This document shows positions 38,674 to 46,922 of a stretch of DNA of 64,000 bases, one piece after another. This stretch comes from Marinomonas rhodophyticola. GTDB lineage: Bacteria; Pseudomonadota; Gammaproteobacteria; Pseudomonadales; Marinomonadaceae. The stretch spans positions 806,001 through 870,000 of the forward strand of contig NZ_JAPEUL010000007.1 in the NCBI RefSeq assembly GCF_026113935.1, read 5' to 3'. Below the pieces are notes generated by a model. That model did no database searches and was not told the DNA's origin. It was given only the letters and a program-made list of their open reading frames with translations. The translations under genes and the position numbers were made by a program. Within the stretch, counting starts at the first letter, position 1; the number at the start of each line of letters is the position of its first letter.

Positions 38674-38830
38674 GGAAGTCGTACTTACAAAACTACAGCC
38701 GCATTTGTTCGTATTGCCAAGGGTTCTCTGACATCAGATGAGGCAATGATACAATGACAAGAAATTTTAGAAAGTACACCTTCTCAATTATCGTTGCCCA
38801 TTGAAAAAATTGAAATTAACTCTTTTATTC
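38674..38830 (+). pseudogene. Possible gene remnant with an in-frame TGA
   Basis: One frame reads SRTYKTTAAFVRIAKGSLTS, continues DEAMIQ, meets TGA at 38755-38757, and goes on QEILESTPSQLSLPIEKIEI before running into the DUF533 gene on the other strand. The composition looks protein-like on both sides, and a TGG-to-TGA change would restore MIQWQEIL. There is no start signal and no recognised family. It may be a decayed fragment or coincidence. Confidence 0.3.
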
Positions 38831-39562
38831 TTAAGGCGTTTGCATGTAGCTCACTTCATATTCAATGTTTTGACGCAGTTCAGTGGGTAGGCGTAAGGCG
38901 TCTCCGAGACGATCTAGGTAGCGTCGTTCTTCTTCTGTGTCGATATCCACTGCGAGCATGGAGACGAGGTAAATTTCTGTGGCTTGTTCTTCGCTTTCCG
39001 ATAGGCGTGCGATGGTAATCGGGTCGCTGGTGGCGCTCAGTTGTTCGATTAAGAATGTTTGCTCTTCTTTTGTAATGCCGAGGTCGCTGATTTGTTGTTC
39101 GATGCGTGCGCGTTCGGTTGCATCGATATGCCCATCCGCCTTGGCTGCGCTGATCATGGCGCGTATAAGGATCAGATGTATATTTTTGGTGGGTTTGTTT
39201 GTGTCTTCTTCTGCGAGGTCGAAGATGCTACCAGCAGGCACGGTGGGTAAGACATTGGAATTTGAGTGCACGTTATGATGCTGAGTTGCCTGTGACGTGT
39301 GTGCTGAGTCTTGGCTTGCTTTGTGATCACGCCACGCTTTGTACGCCATTCCGCCGATGGCTGCCATGCCACCATATTTAATCGCTTTGCCACCCATTTT
39401 TCGGGCTTTTTTGTTGGTCAGTAGCATCGCTGCCAATCCGCCTGCCGCGGCACCGCCCATCAAGCCACCTGGCATAGAGCCTGATTTTGCTTTAGTGACG
39501 GCCTTGTCAATGCCCGAGCCTGCGTTGCCCATAATGCTGTTTAACAATGAGTTAATATTCAC
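38831..39562 (-). CDS. DUF533 / TerB-like inner-membrane protein (YebE-like)
   Basis: A 243-residue protein. It starts MNINSLLNSIMGNAGSG and has a glycine-rich hydrophobic segment (GGLMGGAAAGGLAAMLLTNK, GGMAAIGGMAYKAW). The C-terminal TerB-like helical domain has MISAAKADGHIDATERARIE and DIDTEEERRYLDRLGDALRL, where acidic residues bind metal in TerB relatives. This order is that of DUF533/YebE. YebE is a Cpx and envelope-stress regulon member in enterobacteria, and cpxRA lies 5 kb away here, but no CpxR box was noted upstream. Function unknown. Confidence 0.88.
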   Translation of the reverse strand: MNINSLLNSIMGNAGSGIDKAVTKAKSGSMPGGLMGGAAAGGLAAMLLTNKKARKMGGKAIKYGGMAAIGGMAYKAWRDHKASQDSAHTSQATQHHNVHSNSNVLPTVPAGSIFDLAEEDTNKPTKNIHLILIRAMISAAKADGHIDATERARIEQQISDLGITKEEQTFLIEQLSATSDPITIARLSESEEQATEIYLVSMLAVDIDTEEERRYLDRLGDALRLPTELRQNIEYEVSYMQTP

Positions 39563-39736
39563 AATCGAAAACCTCTTGTTGATATATCTATTCTTTATTC
39601 AGACCCAAGAAGCTCGGCAGAGTTCATTTTTCATCGATTGTGCTGCGCCTATTAAGAGCAGTGCTGTCAGCGTGGTAGGAAGTGCGTGCTTGAGAAGCGT
39701 GCTAAAATGCCTCTTTTAAGTTGTCGAATGGTGTTT

Positions 39737-40039
39737 ATGTCATTGGAATACCTTGTGTTATTGAGTGGTTATGGTTTGTTGAGTCTGATTACTTTTTGCT
39801 TTTATGGTGTCGATAAGTCCGCAGCCAGGCGAGGAAGGCAAAGAGTTCGAGAGTCGACTCTGCATGTTTTGTCGTTAATAGGTGGTTGGCCTGGCGCTTT
39901 TTTAGGGCAGAAAGTATTTCGTCATAAAACAAAGAAGTTGCGCTTTATGGTGGTATTTTGGGCGACGATGATAGCGAATATTTTTATGTTGGGGGTTTTT
40001 AGCCTTTTTGGTTTTTTCTCTTGTTCTTATTTTGTCTAA
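39737..40039 (+). CDS. DUF1294 family membrane protein
   Basis: About 100 residues with three hydrophobic segments. The DUF1294 signature reads YGVDKSAARRGRQRVRESTL and HVLSLIGGWPGAFLGQKVFR, followed by HKTKKLRFMVVFWATM. I used the ATG at 39737 (MSLEYLVLLSGYG), which places the first membrane segment as in relatives; earlier in-frame ATGs at 39707 and 39728 are possible, and none has a good ribosome binding site. Some relatives carry an N-terminal cold-shock domain; this one does not. Function unknown. Confidence 0.85.
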   Translation: MSLEYLVLLSGYGLLSLITFCFYGVDKSAARRGRQRVRESTLHVLSLIGGWPGAFLGQKVFRHKTKKLRFMVVFWATMIANIFMLGVFSLFGFFSCSYFV

Positions 40040-40145
40040 TCTCGTTATGTTATGTAGTTATCATAGGTTTTTTATCCAAACACCATGGATAATAAGCATT
40101 TAGGTAAGCTACGCTTTATTTAAGCTGGCTTTCAGTGTCACCATT

Positions 40146-41063
40146 ATGTTGCCATTTTTTTATGTTTGGGCGTATCCGTTTATGAATAACAATGAACTTG
40201 CAATTAGTCTTGCTGATTTGATGGAGCTGATGTTAGACGCTGTTTGCGTTGTTGATCGTTCTGGCCATTTTGTGTTTGTCAGTGCAGCGTTTGAGAATAT
40301 GTTCGGTTATGCGCCGCAGGAAGTGATAGGTAAGCCCATGGTAGATTTTGTTTACCATGAAGATAGGGGGAAAACACTGAATACGGTCGATCATATCCTA
40401 GCTGGTGTGCCATCACCGCGTTTTGAAAATCGTTGGGTAAGGAAAGACGGTAAAGTGGTTTATGTGTTGTGGTCAGCTCGCTGGTCTGAAGAGCATCAAG
40501 TAAGAATTGCGGTGGCGCACGATATCACGGAGCGTAAGGAAATGGAGGCTCAGCTTCTTTATGCTGCGGGCCATGATGATTTGACGGATTTGCCTAATCG
40601 AACCTTGCTGCTAGATCGCTTACAGGCTGCTTTGGCGTTGGCTGACAGAGAAAGAGAGGGCTTGTCTGTTCTGTTTGTTGATATCGATGGCTTTAAAGAA
40701 ATTAATGACAATTATGGTCATGCGGTGGGGGATGTGTTGTTGCAAAAAATCGCTCAGCGGTTGGTTGATTGTGTGCGTAAATCGGATACGGTTGGACGTT
40801 TGGGGGGGGATGAGTTTTTGATTATTATGAATAAGACTAAGTCGACGGAGTCTGTTTTAGCGGTGGCAGAGAAGATTCGCGCTAAGTTGGCTCAAGTCTT
40901 TGTGGCCGACGGTTTGTCATTGCAAGTGTTCGCTAGTATCGGTGTGGCGTGTTATCCAGAGTGCGGCAAAGATTCTCTGGAGGTTGTTCAGGCCGCTGAC
41001 CATGCGATGTATAAGGCAAAAAACAGTGGTGGTGATAAGGTAATTTTAGCGTCTTCTTGGTGA
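40146..41063 (+). CDS. PAS-GGDEF diguanylate cyclase
   Basis: Predicted to make c-di-GMP from two GTP. A PAS domain spans residues about 20-140 (MLDAVCVVDRSGHFVFVSAA, FGYAPQEVIGKPMVDFV, IAVAHDITERKEMEAQLLYA). The GGDEF domain follows (HDDLTDLPNRTLLLDRL, VLFVDIDGFKEINDNYGHAV, VGRLGGDEFLIIM). The active-site GGDEF is intact, so the enzyme should be active. No membrane segment follows the first 12 residues. The start may instead be the ATG at 40182 (MNNNELAISLADLM); neither ATG has a clear ribosome binding site. Stands alone. Confidence 0.9.
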   Translation: MLPFFYVWAYPFMNNNELAISLADLMELMLDAVCVVDRSGHFVFVSAAFENMFGYAPQEVIGKPMVDFVYHEDRGKTLNTVDHILAGVPSPRFENRWVRKDGKVVYVLWSARWSEEHQVRIAVAHDITERKEMEAQLLYAAGHDDLTDLPNRTLLLDRLQAALALADREREGLSVLFVDIDGFKEINDNYGHAVGDVLLQKIAQRLVDCVRKSDTVGRLGGDEFLIIMNKTKSTESVLAVAEKIRAKLAQVFVADGLSLQVFASIGVACYPECGKDSLEVVQAADHAMYKAKNSGGDKVILASSW

Positions 41064-41333
41064 TTTCTACATTCGGTTATTGAAGCCCATCTTGGCGAGA
41101 AGGTAATATCTTCTTGTATCTCGTCACACTTCTGTCAGTCTATTTTCTGGTTCAAATTGGCAAATATACTGGAAATACACAGTCAGTTTGATCCGTGGTT
41201 TACGATTTGCTTTCTTCAAGCGGTTTTCCGTTTTACTATCGGGTAATTGGGCGATAAGCAAATTTTAGAGTCCTTATAATGTCAGTCTGGTGGCTGATGT
41301 TGCGGTAATCATTTAATTATATAGGAAACAATA

Positions 41334-42332
41334 ATGGCGGCTTTTGGTAGCGTGTTTATGCCTAAGATGGCATTGGCAACATTCGAAAATAATCAATGGA
41401 GTGAAGCAAGTATTGTTGCGTCGGATAGTATTCAACTACATCCAGGTGCGCATGTTTTGCATTACTCAAGTACGTGTTTTGAAGGTTTGAAGGCGTTTCG
41501 TCATGCTGATGGCAGCGTACATGTGTTTCGTATGGACCAGAACATTAAACGTTTAGCACAAAGTAGCCGTCTATTGTCTTTGCCTGTTATCGATGAAGCG
41601 CAAGTGTCTAAAATGATTCTCGATGCGGTTGCTGAATTTGCGACAGATGTGCCTGAGCCACCAGGGTCTATGTATATTCGTCCTACTCACATTGGCACTG
41701 AGGCTGCGGTTGGTAAAGCCGCGGCGCCAACGTTGACGTCTATGCTGTATGTTTTGTTATCGCCAGTAGGGGACTACTTCACTGGTGGTGCTAAAGCACT
41801 TCGTCTTCTATTGGATGAAACCGGCATGCGTTGTGCTCCTCACATGGGGATGATCAAAAGTGGTGGGAACTACGCGAGTGCTTTGGGGCCAATTTCTAGA
41901 GCCAAAGCAGAGGTTCAGGCTGATCAAATTTTGTTCTGTCCTAATGGTGATGTTCAAGAAACGGGTGCGGCAAACTTTTTGTTGATCGATGGTAACGAGA
42001 TTATTACCAAAGGCTTGGATTCTACCTTCCTACATGGTGTGACACGTTCTTCGATCCTAACGCTTGCTGCGGATTTAGGTATGACAGTGACCGAGCGTGA
42101 TTTGACGGTGGCTGAATTGCTTGAGCGTTCGGCGAAGCCTCAAGTAGAAGCGGTTTTGTCTGGTACCGCTGCGGTATTAACCTCTGTTGGTACCTTTATT
42201 CATAATGACAAAGAATACAAAGTTGGTAGCGGTGAGCCTGGACCTATTGCTCAGAAACTGCGTCAAGCATTGAATGATATTCAGTGGGGTAAAGCGGAAG
42301 ACAAACATAACTGGCTAACCAAAGTCTGCTAA
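41334..42332 (+). CDS. ilvE: Branched-chain amino acid aminotransferase
   Basis: Fold type IV PLP enzyme of 332 residues that transfers the amino group in the last step of Val, Leu and Ile synthesis. Seen are HYSSTCFEGLKAFRHADGSV, GSMYIRPTHIG, the Schiff-base Lys in HMGMIKSGGNYASAL and the QETGAANFLLID / LHGVTRSSILTLA phosphate-binding region. The layout is that of the longer BCAT type (eukaryote-like and actinobacterial, also common in marine gammaproteobacteria) rather than E. coli IlvE. A ribosome binding site (taggaa) lies upstream. Monocistronic, with its own terminator. Confidence 0.92.
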   Translation: MAAFGSVFMPKMALATFENNQWSEASIVASDSIQLHPGAHVLHYSSTCFEGLKAFRHADGSVHVFRMDQNIKRLAQSSRLLSLPVIDEAQVSKMILDAVAEFATDVPEPPGSMYIRPTHIGTEAAVGKAAAPTLTSMLYVLLSPVGDYFTGGAKALRLLLDETGMRCAPHMGMIKSGGNYASALGPISRAKAEVQADQILFCPNGDVQETGAANFLLIDGNEIITKGLDSTFLHGVTRSSILTLAADLGMTVTERDLTVAELLERSAKPQVEAVLSGTAAVLTSVGTFIHNDKEYKVGSGEPGPIAQKLRQALNDIQWGKAEDKHNWLTKVC

Positions 42333-42357
42333 GTTATTAGAGTGCCTCTACTAATGG

Positions 42358-42392
42358 AAAAAACGGATTAACTTGTGTTAATCCGTTTTTTT
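42358..42392 (+). terminator. Terminator after ilvE
   Basis: Stem AAAAAACGGATTAA/TTAATCCGTTTTTT with a short loop and a long T-run, 26 bases after ilvE. Confidence 0.92.
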
Positions 42393-42407
42393 TTGTGTTT
42401 CTTCGTA

Positions 42408-42959
42408 TTATAAGCTGAGTCTTAGTGAAGCAAACATCGCATTTTGGTCGTTGTTGTTTATTTCAGCGACGTCGTAGTTGGCGGCAATGGAAAAGTTTCT
42501 CGTGACGTAGAATCTAAGACCCAAAGCGAAACTAGAATCGGTTTCTGAAAAAACGTCGTCGTATTTGAGTTTTCCTTCCACTTCTAAGCGATCTGCTATA
42601 GAGCTACGTAGTCCAGCCGTGAACCTGTAGCCTGTTTCATCATCACTATTATTGTTCCAATCAATATCAACGAATTGTAATATGCCAAACAAGCTAGACG
42701 CTCCTCCAATAGGTGTGTATACACCAGCACCAATAGCCATTAAATCAATAGAACCGTATTCTGTTGATTCTGCAGCAATAAAGGCTCCCTTGCCAAACTC
42801 AAAGGCACCGGAGAGAGAAGAGAAATCGTCGTTTGCAACGGTGTAATCTGGGTCTATGCTGCCAAACCCATAGTCTATGTATGTGAATGTGTCAGCTTGA
42901 GCTGTCATCGATAAGGTGAATGCGGTAGCGGCTAGGCTTGAAAGTAGTATTTTTTTCAT
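42408..42959 (-). CDS. Small outer-membrane beta-barrel protein
   Basis: A 183-residue secreted protein. The signal peptide (MKKILLSSLAATAFTLSMTA, cleaved after QA) is followed by alternating strands rich in Gly and aromatic residues (TFTYIDYGFGSIDPDY, GYRFTAGLRSSIADRLEVEG, FALGLRFYVTRNFSIAANYD), ending in a hydrophobic LRLSL. This is an OmpW/OmpA-like eight-stranded barrel pattern. The start at 42959 was chosen because the in-frame ATG four codons earlier forms part of its ribosome binding site (ggagaaag). No specific family or transport role can be assigned. Confidence 0.8.
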   Translation of the reverse strand: MKKILLSSLAATAFTLSMTAQADTFTYIDYGFGSIDPDYTVANDDFSSLSGAFEFGKGAFIAAESTEYGSIDLMAIGAGVYTPIGGASSLFGILQFVDIDWNNNSDDETGYRFTAGLRSSIADRLEVEGKLKYDDVFSETDSSFALGLRFYVTRNFSIAANYDVAEINNNDQNAMFASLRLSL

Positions 42960-43170
42960 TTCTTTCTCCATTTATTCGATAAGAGAAATTCGTTGTTGAA
43001 ACGAATTTGCACATTTTAGTCCCTCTATGCCATCGGCGGTTGCTGTGCAAAGTTTAGTCGTATTAAAGGGAGTATTTTCTAATAAAACCTTATTTTTGTT
43101 TAACTTAATGATATAAAAGGTATTCTTTTTTTAAACACAATATGAATTTACACTGTGAAGGCGATTGCTG

Positions 43171-43449
43171 ATGAAAAAAATGCTAACCAAGCTTTGCTCT
43201 CCGATACTAGGAATGTTTGAATCCGAGGAGGGAGAATACGATTATAAACCATCGCATCGAACCATTTTAATTGTCTTGGGAGGGCTTTGTTTGCTGATCG
43301 CAAGTGTTTCCTTGATCATGACGCTAAAGACTGGTGAGGTGGCTGGTTTTATACCGATTATGCTATTTTTTCTAACGGGCTTGGTGTGTGAAGTGGTTGG
43401 CTGGTTAGGCAGTGATAGAGCGGTGGCAAGAATTTGGAAACGCCGTTAA
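43171..43449 (+). CDS. Small two-helix membrane protein of unknown function
   Basis: A 92-residue protein. It has a charged N-terminus with MFESEEGEYDYKPSHRT, then two membrane helices (ILIVLGGLCLLIASVSLIMT and IPIMLFFLTGLVCEVVGWLG), and a basic end ARIWKRR. The ATG at 43171 has gaagg upstream; a TTG two codons earlier is less likely. No family is recognised. The positive C-terminus suggests both ends are cytoplasmic. Convergent with the cpxP-like gene, and shares its terminator. Confidence 0.7.
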   Translation: MKKMLTKLCSPILGMFESEEGEYDYKPSHRTILIVLGGLCLLIASVSLIMTLKTGEVAGFIPIMLFFLTGLVCEVVGWLGSDRAVARIWKRR

Positions 43450-43492
43450 ATGAGCGCTGTATCTTGCTAAGATTTTTGCCGTGTTGAGTTCG

Positions 43493-43520
43493 AAAAAAGC
43501 GACCTTCTGGTCGCTTTTTT
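43493..43520. terminator. Bidirectional terminator
   Basis: Perfect 12-base stem AAAAAAGCGACC/GGTCGCTTTTTT with a four-base loop, placed between convergent genes; T-runs on both strands serve each. Confidence 0.92.
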
Positions 43521-43530
43521 GATTTTTGTA

Positions 43531-44037
43531 TTAGTTTCGATCTTTACCGTGGTGGCGCGGCATGTCGTCAGCGCAGTCTTCCATACGTTCTTTTTGCAGT
43601 TCAATGAATTTTGCTTTTTGTTCAGGGGTTAAGATACTGAGCATTTTATGCTGTTTGCTCAACATATCTACTTGGCGCTCTACCTGTTTATTTGCCATTT
43701 CTTGAGCCAATGCTGTGGCTTTTGCAGGGTCGAATTTGTCAGCCAAAAGTAAGTCGTTTAGTTTGTCAAAATGCGCATCACGCATTGCGTCATCTGCCTG
43801 TGGTTTGTCTTTAAATCTTTCTTTCATTGCTTCTTTGTTGGCCTGACGAAGTTCTTTGAATTGTTCTTTCTGGCTATCGGAAAGGTTCAATTCTTGCATC
43901 ATTTCGCGGTCTAAGCCTGGTCGGCATTCGTCACCAGGCCCATGATGGTCTTTTCCGCCGTAGGCAAATGCGCTACTTGTACTTAATATGAGTGGTAGAA
44001 CAACAGAAGCTAAAATTAATTTTTTTACCGTTTTCAT
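43531..44037 (-). CDS. cpxP: CpxP/Spy-family periplasmic stress protein
   Basis: A 168-residue periplasmic helical protein. The signal peptide ends at SSAFAYG, and a histidine-rich stretch follows (GGKDHHGPGDECRPG). The two LTxxQ-type motifs of the family are LNLSDSQKEQFKELRQ and LSILTPEQKAKFIELQ. CpxP inhibits the CpxA kinase and acts as a chaperone; Spy is a related chaperone. It is divergent from cpxRA and has CpxR boxes between, the classic cpxP arrangement, so I favour CpxP over Spy. His-rich ends may bind metal. Intact. Confidence 0.88.
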   Translation of the reverse strand: MKTVKKLILASVVLPLILSTSSAFAYGGKDHHGPGDECRPGLDREMMQELNLSDSQKEQFKELRQANKEAMKERFKDKPQADDAMRDAHFDKLNDLLLADKFDPAKATALAQEMANKQVERQVDMLSKQHKMLSILTPEQKAKFIELQKERMEDCADDMPRHHGKDRN

Positions 44038-44123
44038 ATTTTCTTCCTTTTATCGGGTATGAGACTTTGATATGTAATTAACAATGCGCTTTTTGCGCAT
44101 GGGAGTAGAATACAGATTGCTAG

Positions 44124-44159
44124 GTAAAGAGACGTATTACGAAAGTAAAGTAGGGTAAA
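44124..44159. promoter_or_regulatory. Tandem CpxR-binding sites
   Basis: A perfect GTAAA-N5-GTAAA box (44145-44159, spacer GTAGG) lies next to a partial one, GTAAA-N5-GTATT (44124-44138). They sit between cpxP and cpxRA, about 90-110 bases from the cpxP start. They should allow CpxR to activate cpxP and possibly its own operon. Confidence 0.82.
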
Positions 44160-44288
44160 GGCAGCATCACTTTGTTTTTTTCGACGTAAAATATCGTCAT
44201 AGCATGGAGAGTGATTGGCGATTCAAGGCGTATGCGCTCCTTATGTCTCATTGCTTTGCAGGAACCGTTTTTTATATAGGAAAAATGA

Positions 44289-44975
44289 ATGCCACACATT
44301 TTGATAATTGATGATGATGTTGAATTAAGCGATTTACTAAAAGAAGTGCTGTCGTTTGAAAACTGTACCGTCTGTACGGCTTACGATGGCGTGGCGGGCT
44401 TGGAGTTGATGGATCGCCGTGTTGATTTGGTTTTGCTTGATGTCATGATGCCTAAATTAAACGGTTTTGAAACCTTGAAGCAGTTGCGTGAAAAGTGGGA
44501 TGTGCCTGTTTTAATGTTGACGGCAAAAGGAGATGAGATTGATCGTGTGGTGGGTCTTGAGCTGGGCGCTGATGATTATTTACCAAAGCCGTTTAGTGAG
44601 CGTGAACTGCTGGCAAGGATTCGCGCTATTTTGCGTCGAACTCAAAACAATAAGGAGCCATTGCAAAGTGATGCGATTGTGTATCGCGATATTACGCTGT
44701 ATCCCGGTAAGCTAGAGGCGTATTGCAATGCTCATTTATTGGATTTGACCAGCACCGAGTTTGCTTTGTTGCATTATTTTTTACTTCATCCTGGCCAAGT
44801 ATTAACCAAAGAAATGTTAAGCCTTGATGTGCTGGGTAAGCGCTTGGCGGCATTTGATCGAGCCATTGACATGCATGTATCGAATTTGCGTAAAAAGCTA
44901 CCTGATTGGCCAAATGGTAAACCGAGAATCAAAACCTTGCGCGGGCGTGGTTATTTATTGGTGGAGGGGGATTGA
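44289..44975 (+). CDS. cpxR: Envelope-stress response regulator CpxR
   Basis: OmpR-family regulator of 228 residues. The receiver domain has IIDDDVELSDLLKEVL (acidic pocket), VDLVLLDVMMPKLNG (phospho-acceptor Asp near residue 52) and the Lys of DDYLPKPFSERELLARI. The C-terminal winged helix includes LTSTEFALLHYFLLHPGQVL and the ending RIKTLRGRGYLLV. The close CpxR match, the downstream overlapping kinase gene and the divergent cpxP support the name. Its stop overlaps the kinase start by one base (TGATG). Confidence 0.93.
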   Translation: MPHILIIDDDVELSDLLKEVLSFENCTVCTAYDGVAGLELMDRRVDLVLLDVMMPKLNGFETLKQLREKWDVPVLMLTAKGDEIDRVVGLELGADDYLPKPFSERELLARIRAILRRTQNNKEPLQSDAIVYRDITLYPGKLEAYCNAHLLDLTSTEFALLHYFLLHPGQVLTKEMLSLDVLGKRLAAFDRAIDMHVSNLRKKLPDWPNGKPRIKTLRGRGYLLVEGD

Positions 44976-46354
44976 TGCGTTTGCCAAAGATCACCAGTTT
45001 GTATGGTCGTATTTTTGCGATTTTTTGGTTTACTATCTTTTTGGTGATTTTGGCCGTTTTAGCCTTACCGCATTTTGATCCTCGCAAGAGTAGGGACATC
45101 GCGCCGCCGCATTATGAGCAGATGTTGGAGATAAGAAATCGAGTAGAACACGCTTTTTCGTCTGTTCCGGATTTAGCTGTGGTTTTGGAGCATTTAGAGG
45201 GACGTTCGCACCGAGGCCCTGGGCCTGATGATAGGTTACGGCTTTTTATTACGGATCGTGATGGCAATATTCAAACCTCAGACCGACGTCCTGATTTTAT
45301 TTTTAAAGCGTTGCGGAATTTTGTGACCACCATCGATAACCCTCAAAATCCTCAGCAGAAACTCTACGGTAAGACGATGATTTCGGGGCCGCTGCCGATT
45401 CGTTTAGCCAATGGTGACTATTATCTTTATATCGGTACTCGATGGAGTGAGCCGCCACATTTTTTATTGCAACTGTTCGATCACCCATTGCGTTTGTTGC
45501 TCGCGGTAATGCTGGTGAGTACGCCCTTATTACTCTGGTTGGCTTGGGCCTTAAGTCAGCCTGCTCGTCGATTGGAAAAGGCGGCTCAGCGAGTCGCGCA
45601 AGGGATTTTTGAAATTGATCCTGAGTTGGAAAGAGGCACCTCAGAGTTTCGTCAAGCCGGAGCCAGTTTTAACCAAATGGTGGAGGCGGTGAATGTGATG
45701 ATTTCCCGTCAGCAGCGTTTATTATCGGATATTTCCCATGAGTTGCGTTCCCCTTTGACGCGCCTACGGATGGCGCAAGCGTTAGCCAGAAGAAAGATGG
45801 GAGAAAGTCCAGATTTAGCGCGCATAGACATTGAGGCTCAGCGTCTGGAGCAAATGATTGGTAAATTGCTCGAATTGTCGAGTGTACAGGTAGACAGTCA
45901 TCTTAATCGAGAAGTACAGCCGTTTTCGAGCTTGTGTGAAGCGCTACTAGCAGACTGTCAATTTGAAGCGGAGCAAATGGGCAAGACCCTCTCGGTATCT
46001 GAGATTCCTGATCGAATGATAACGTGCCACCCTCAACTGCTGATGAGCGCGCTGGAGAATATTGTTCGTAATGCCATTTATTATGGCAATCAGCAAATTC
46101 GAGTCGCTTTGACCGTTGACTCCAATCGTTTGGTTATTCGAGTGGAAGACGATGGTGAAGGCGTTCCAGAAGATGAGTTGGACTCTATCTTTCGACCTTT
46201 TTACCGTGTTTCAACGGCGCGGGATCGGCACAGTGGTGGGGCTGGGTTGGGGTTAGCCATTGCCGAAAATGCGATTCGTCAGCATAACGGCACTGTTCGA
46301 GCGGCGCGCAGTGAGCTTGGCGGTTTATTGGTTGAAATCATTTTGCCATTGTGA
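44975..46354 (+). CDS. cpxA: Envelope-stress sensor histidine kinase CpxA
   Basis: A 459-residue inner-membrane kinase. The N-terminal helix (IFAIFWFTIFLVILAVLAL) is followed by a periplasmic sensor region of about 130 residues. A second helix (LLLAVMLVSTPLLLWLAWAL), HAMP, the H-box LLSDISHELRSPLTRLRMAQ and the ATP-binding motifs (ALENIVRNAIYYG, VEDDGEGVP, GGAGLGLAIAENAI) complete it. It phosphorylates CpxR in response to misfolded envelope proteins. The ATG at 44975 overlaps the cpxR stop, so translation is coupled. Intact. Confidence 0.93.
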   Translation: MRLPKITSLYGRIFAIFWFTIFLVILAVLALPHFDPRKSRDIAPPHYEQMLEIRNRVEHAFSSVPDLAVVLEHLEGRSHRGPGPDDRLRLFITDRDGNIQTSDRRPDFIFKALRNFVTTIDNPQNPQQKLYGKTMISGPLPIRLANGDYYLYIGTRWSEPPHFLLQLFDHPLRLLLAVMLVSTPLLLWLAWALSQPARRLEKAAQRVAQGIFEIDPELERGTSEFRQAGASFNQMVEAVNVMISRQQRLLSDISHELRSPLTRLRMAQALARRKMGESPDLARIDIEAQRLEQMIGKLLELSSVQVDSHLNREVQPFSSLCEALLADCQFEAEQMGKTLSVSEIPDRMITCHPQLLMSALENIVRNAIYYGNQQIRVALTVDSNRLVIRVEDDGEGVPEDELDSIFRPFYRVSTARDRHSGGAGLGLAIAENAIRQHNGTVRAARSELGGLLVEIILPL

Positions 46355-46681
46355 AATTGCGTCCAAATAGAGTGGCGTAATGGAGGAATTTTCAGATTAT
46401 TTGCTTTTTATGGAAAGGATTAGTGGACAAAGCCATGGATTCAGCTCATATTGGTGTGGTACGTCGTGCTTAGAGAAGGCACGGCTTAGTCTTTTCGTTT
46501 GCGCATATGGATACGAAACCGTATTCGAGGCGAATTCTGAATTTCTTCAAGTACTCTGCCCATTACTTATCCTAAAAGTAACATATAAATCTGCTCTTCT
46601 GCTTTTATTTGAAATGACGCTTTAATTTAGTAATAAGAACGAAGGGGGAGTCACGTAATTTTTTTACATCATAGGAACCAT
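46355..46681. other. 327-base region after cpxA
   Basis: An 81-codon frame starts at 46380 (MEEFSDYLLFMERISGQSHG), with a weak purine-rich stretch upstream. Its composition (many Cys, Ser and Leu, no domain pattern) does not look like a real protein, so I do not annotate it. No terminator with a clear T-run is visible after cpxA. Otherwise nothing is recognised. Confidence 0.45.
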
Positions 46682-46903
46682 ATGATAAATAGCGCTAAAG
46701 AGTTTGTACTACAACGTATTTGTGTGTTTGCTAGCCAAGTGTTCGATCCTAATTCAGATTCACAGGTTGTGAATATACTAAAAAGTAAATTCAATATACG
46801 TTTACCGCAAAGACGTTCAATGAACGAGTCTTTATCTTCTACCGTTAGTGACCATGAAATCATTGCCTTGATATTAAAATATCGCTCTATGAACGAATCT
46901 TAA
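46682..46903 (+). CDS. Small hypothetical protein with duplicated RSMNES motif
   Basis: A 73-residue frame starting MINSAKEFVLQRICVFASQV, with aggaacc just before the ATG. It contains DPNSDSQVVNILKSKFNIRL and then a motif twice: RRSMNESLSSTV near residue 45 and YRSMNES at the C-terminus. The matching DNA (cg-tc-atgaacga-tct) is about 50-60 bases apart. The middle has an acidic helix SDHEIIALILKY. The pattern faintly recalls acyl-carrier-like proteins, but the Ser motif DSL is absent. No function assigned; the gene may not be real. Confidence 0.4.
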   Translation: MINSAKEFVLQRICVFASQVFDPNSDSQVVNILKSKFNIRLPQRRSMNESLSSTVSDHEIIALILKYRSMNES

Positions 46904-46922
46904 GATCGTCACTTGCCTGCTT

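Noticed and set aside
46380-46625. 81-codon ORF after cpxA
   Set aside because: Composition is unlike a protein domain, there is no family resemblance, and it runs into an AT-rich non-coding stretch.
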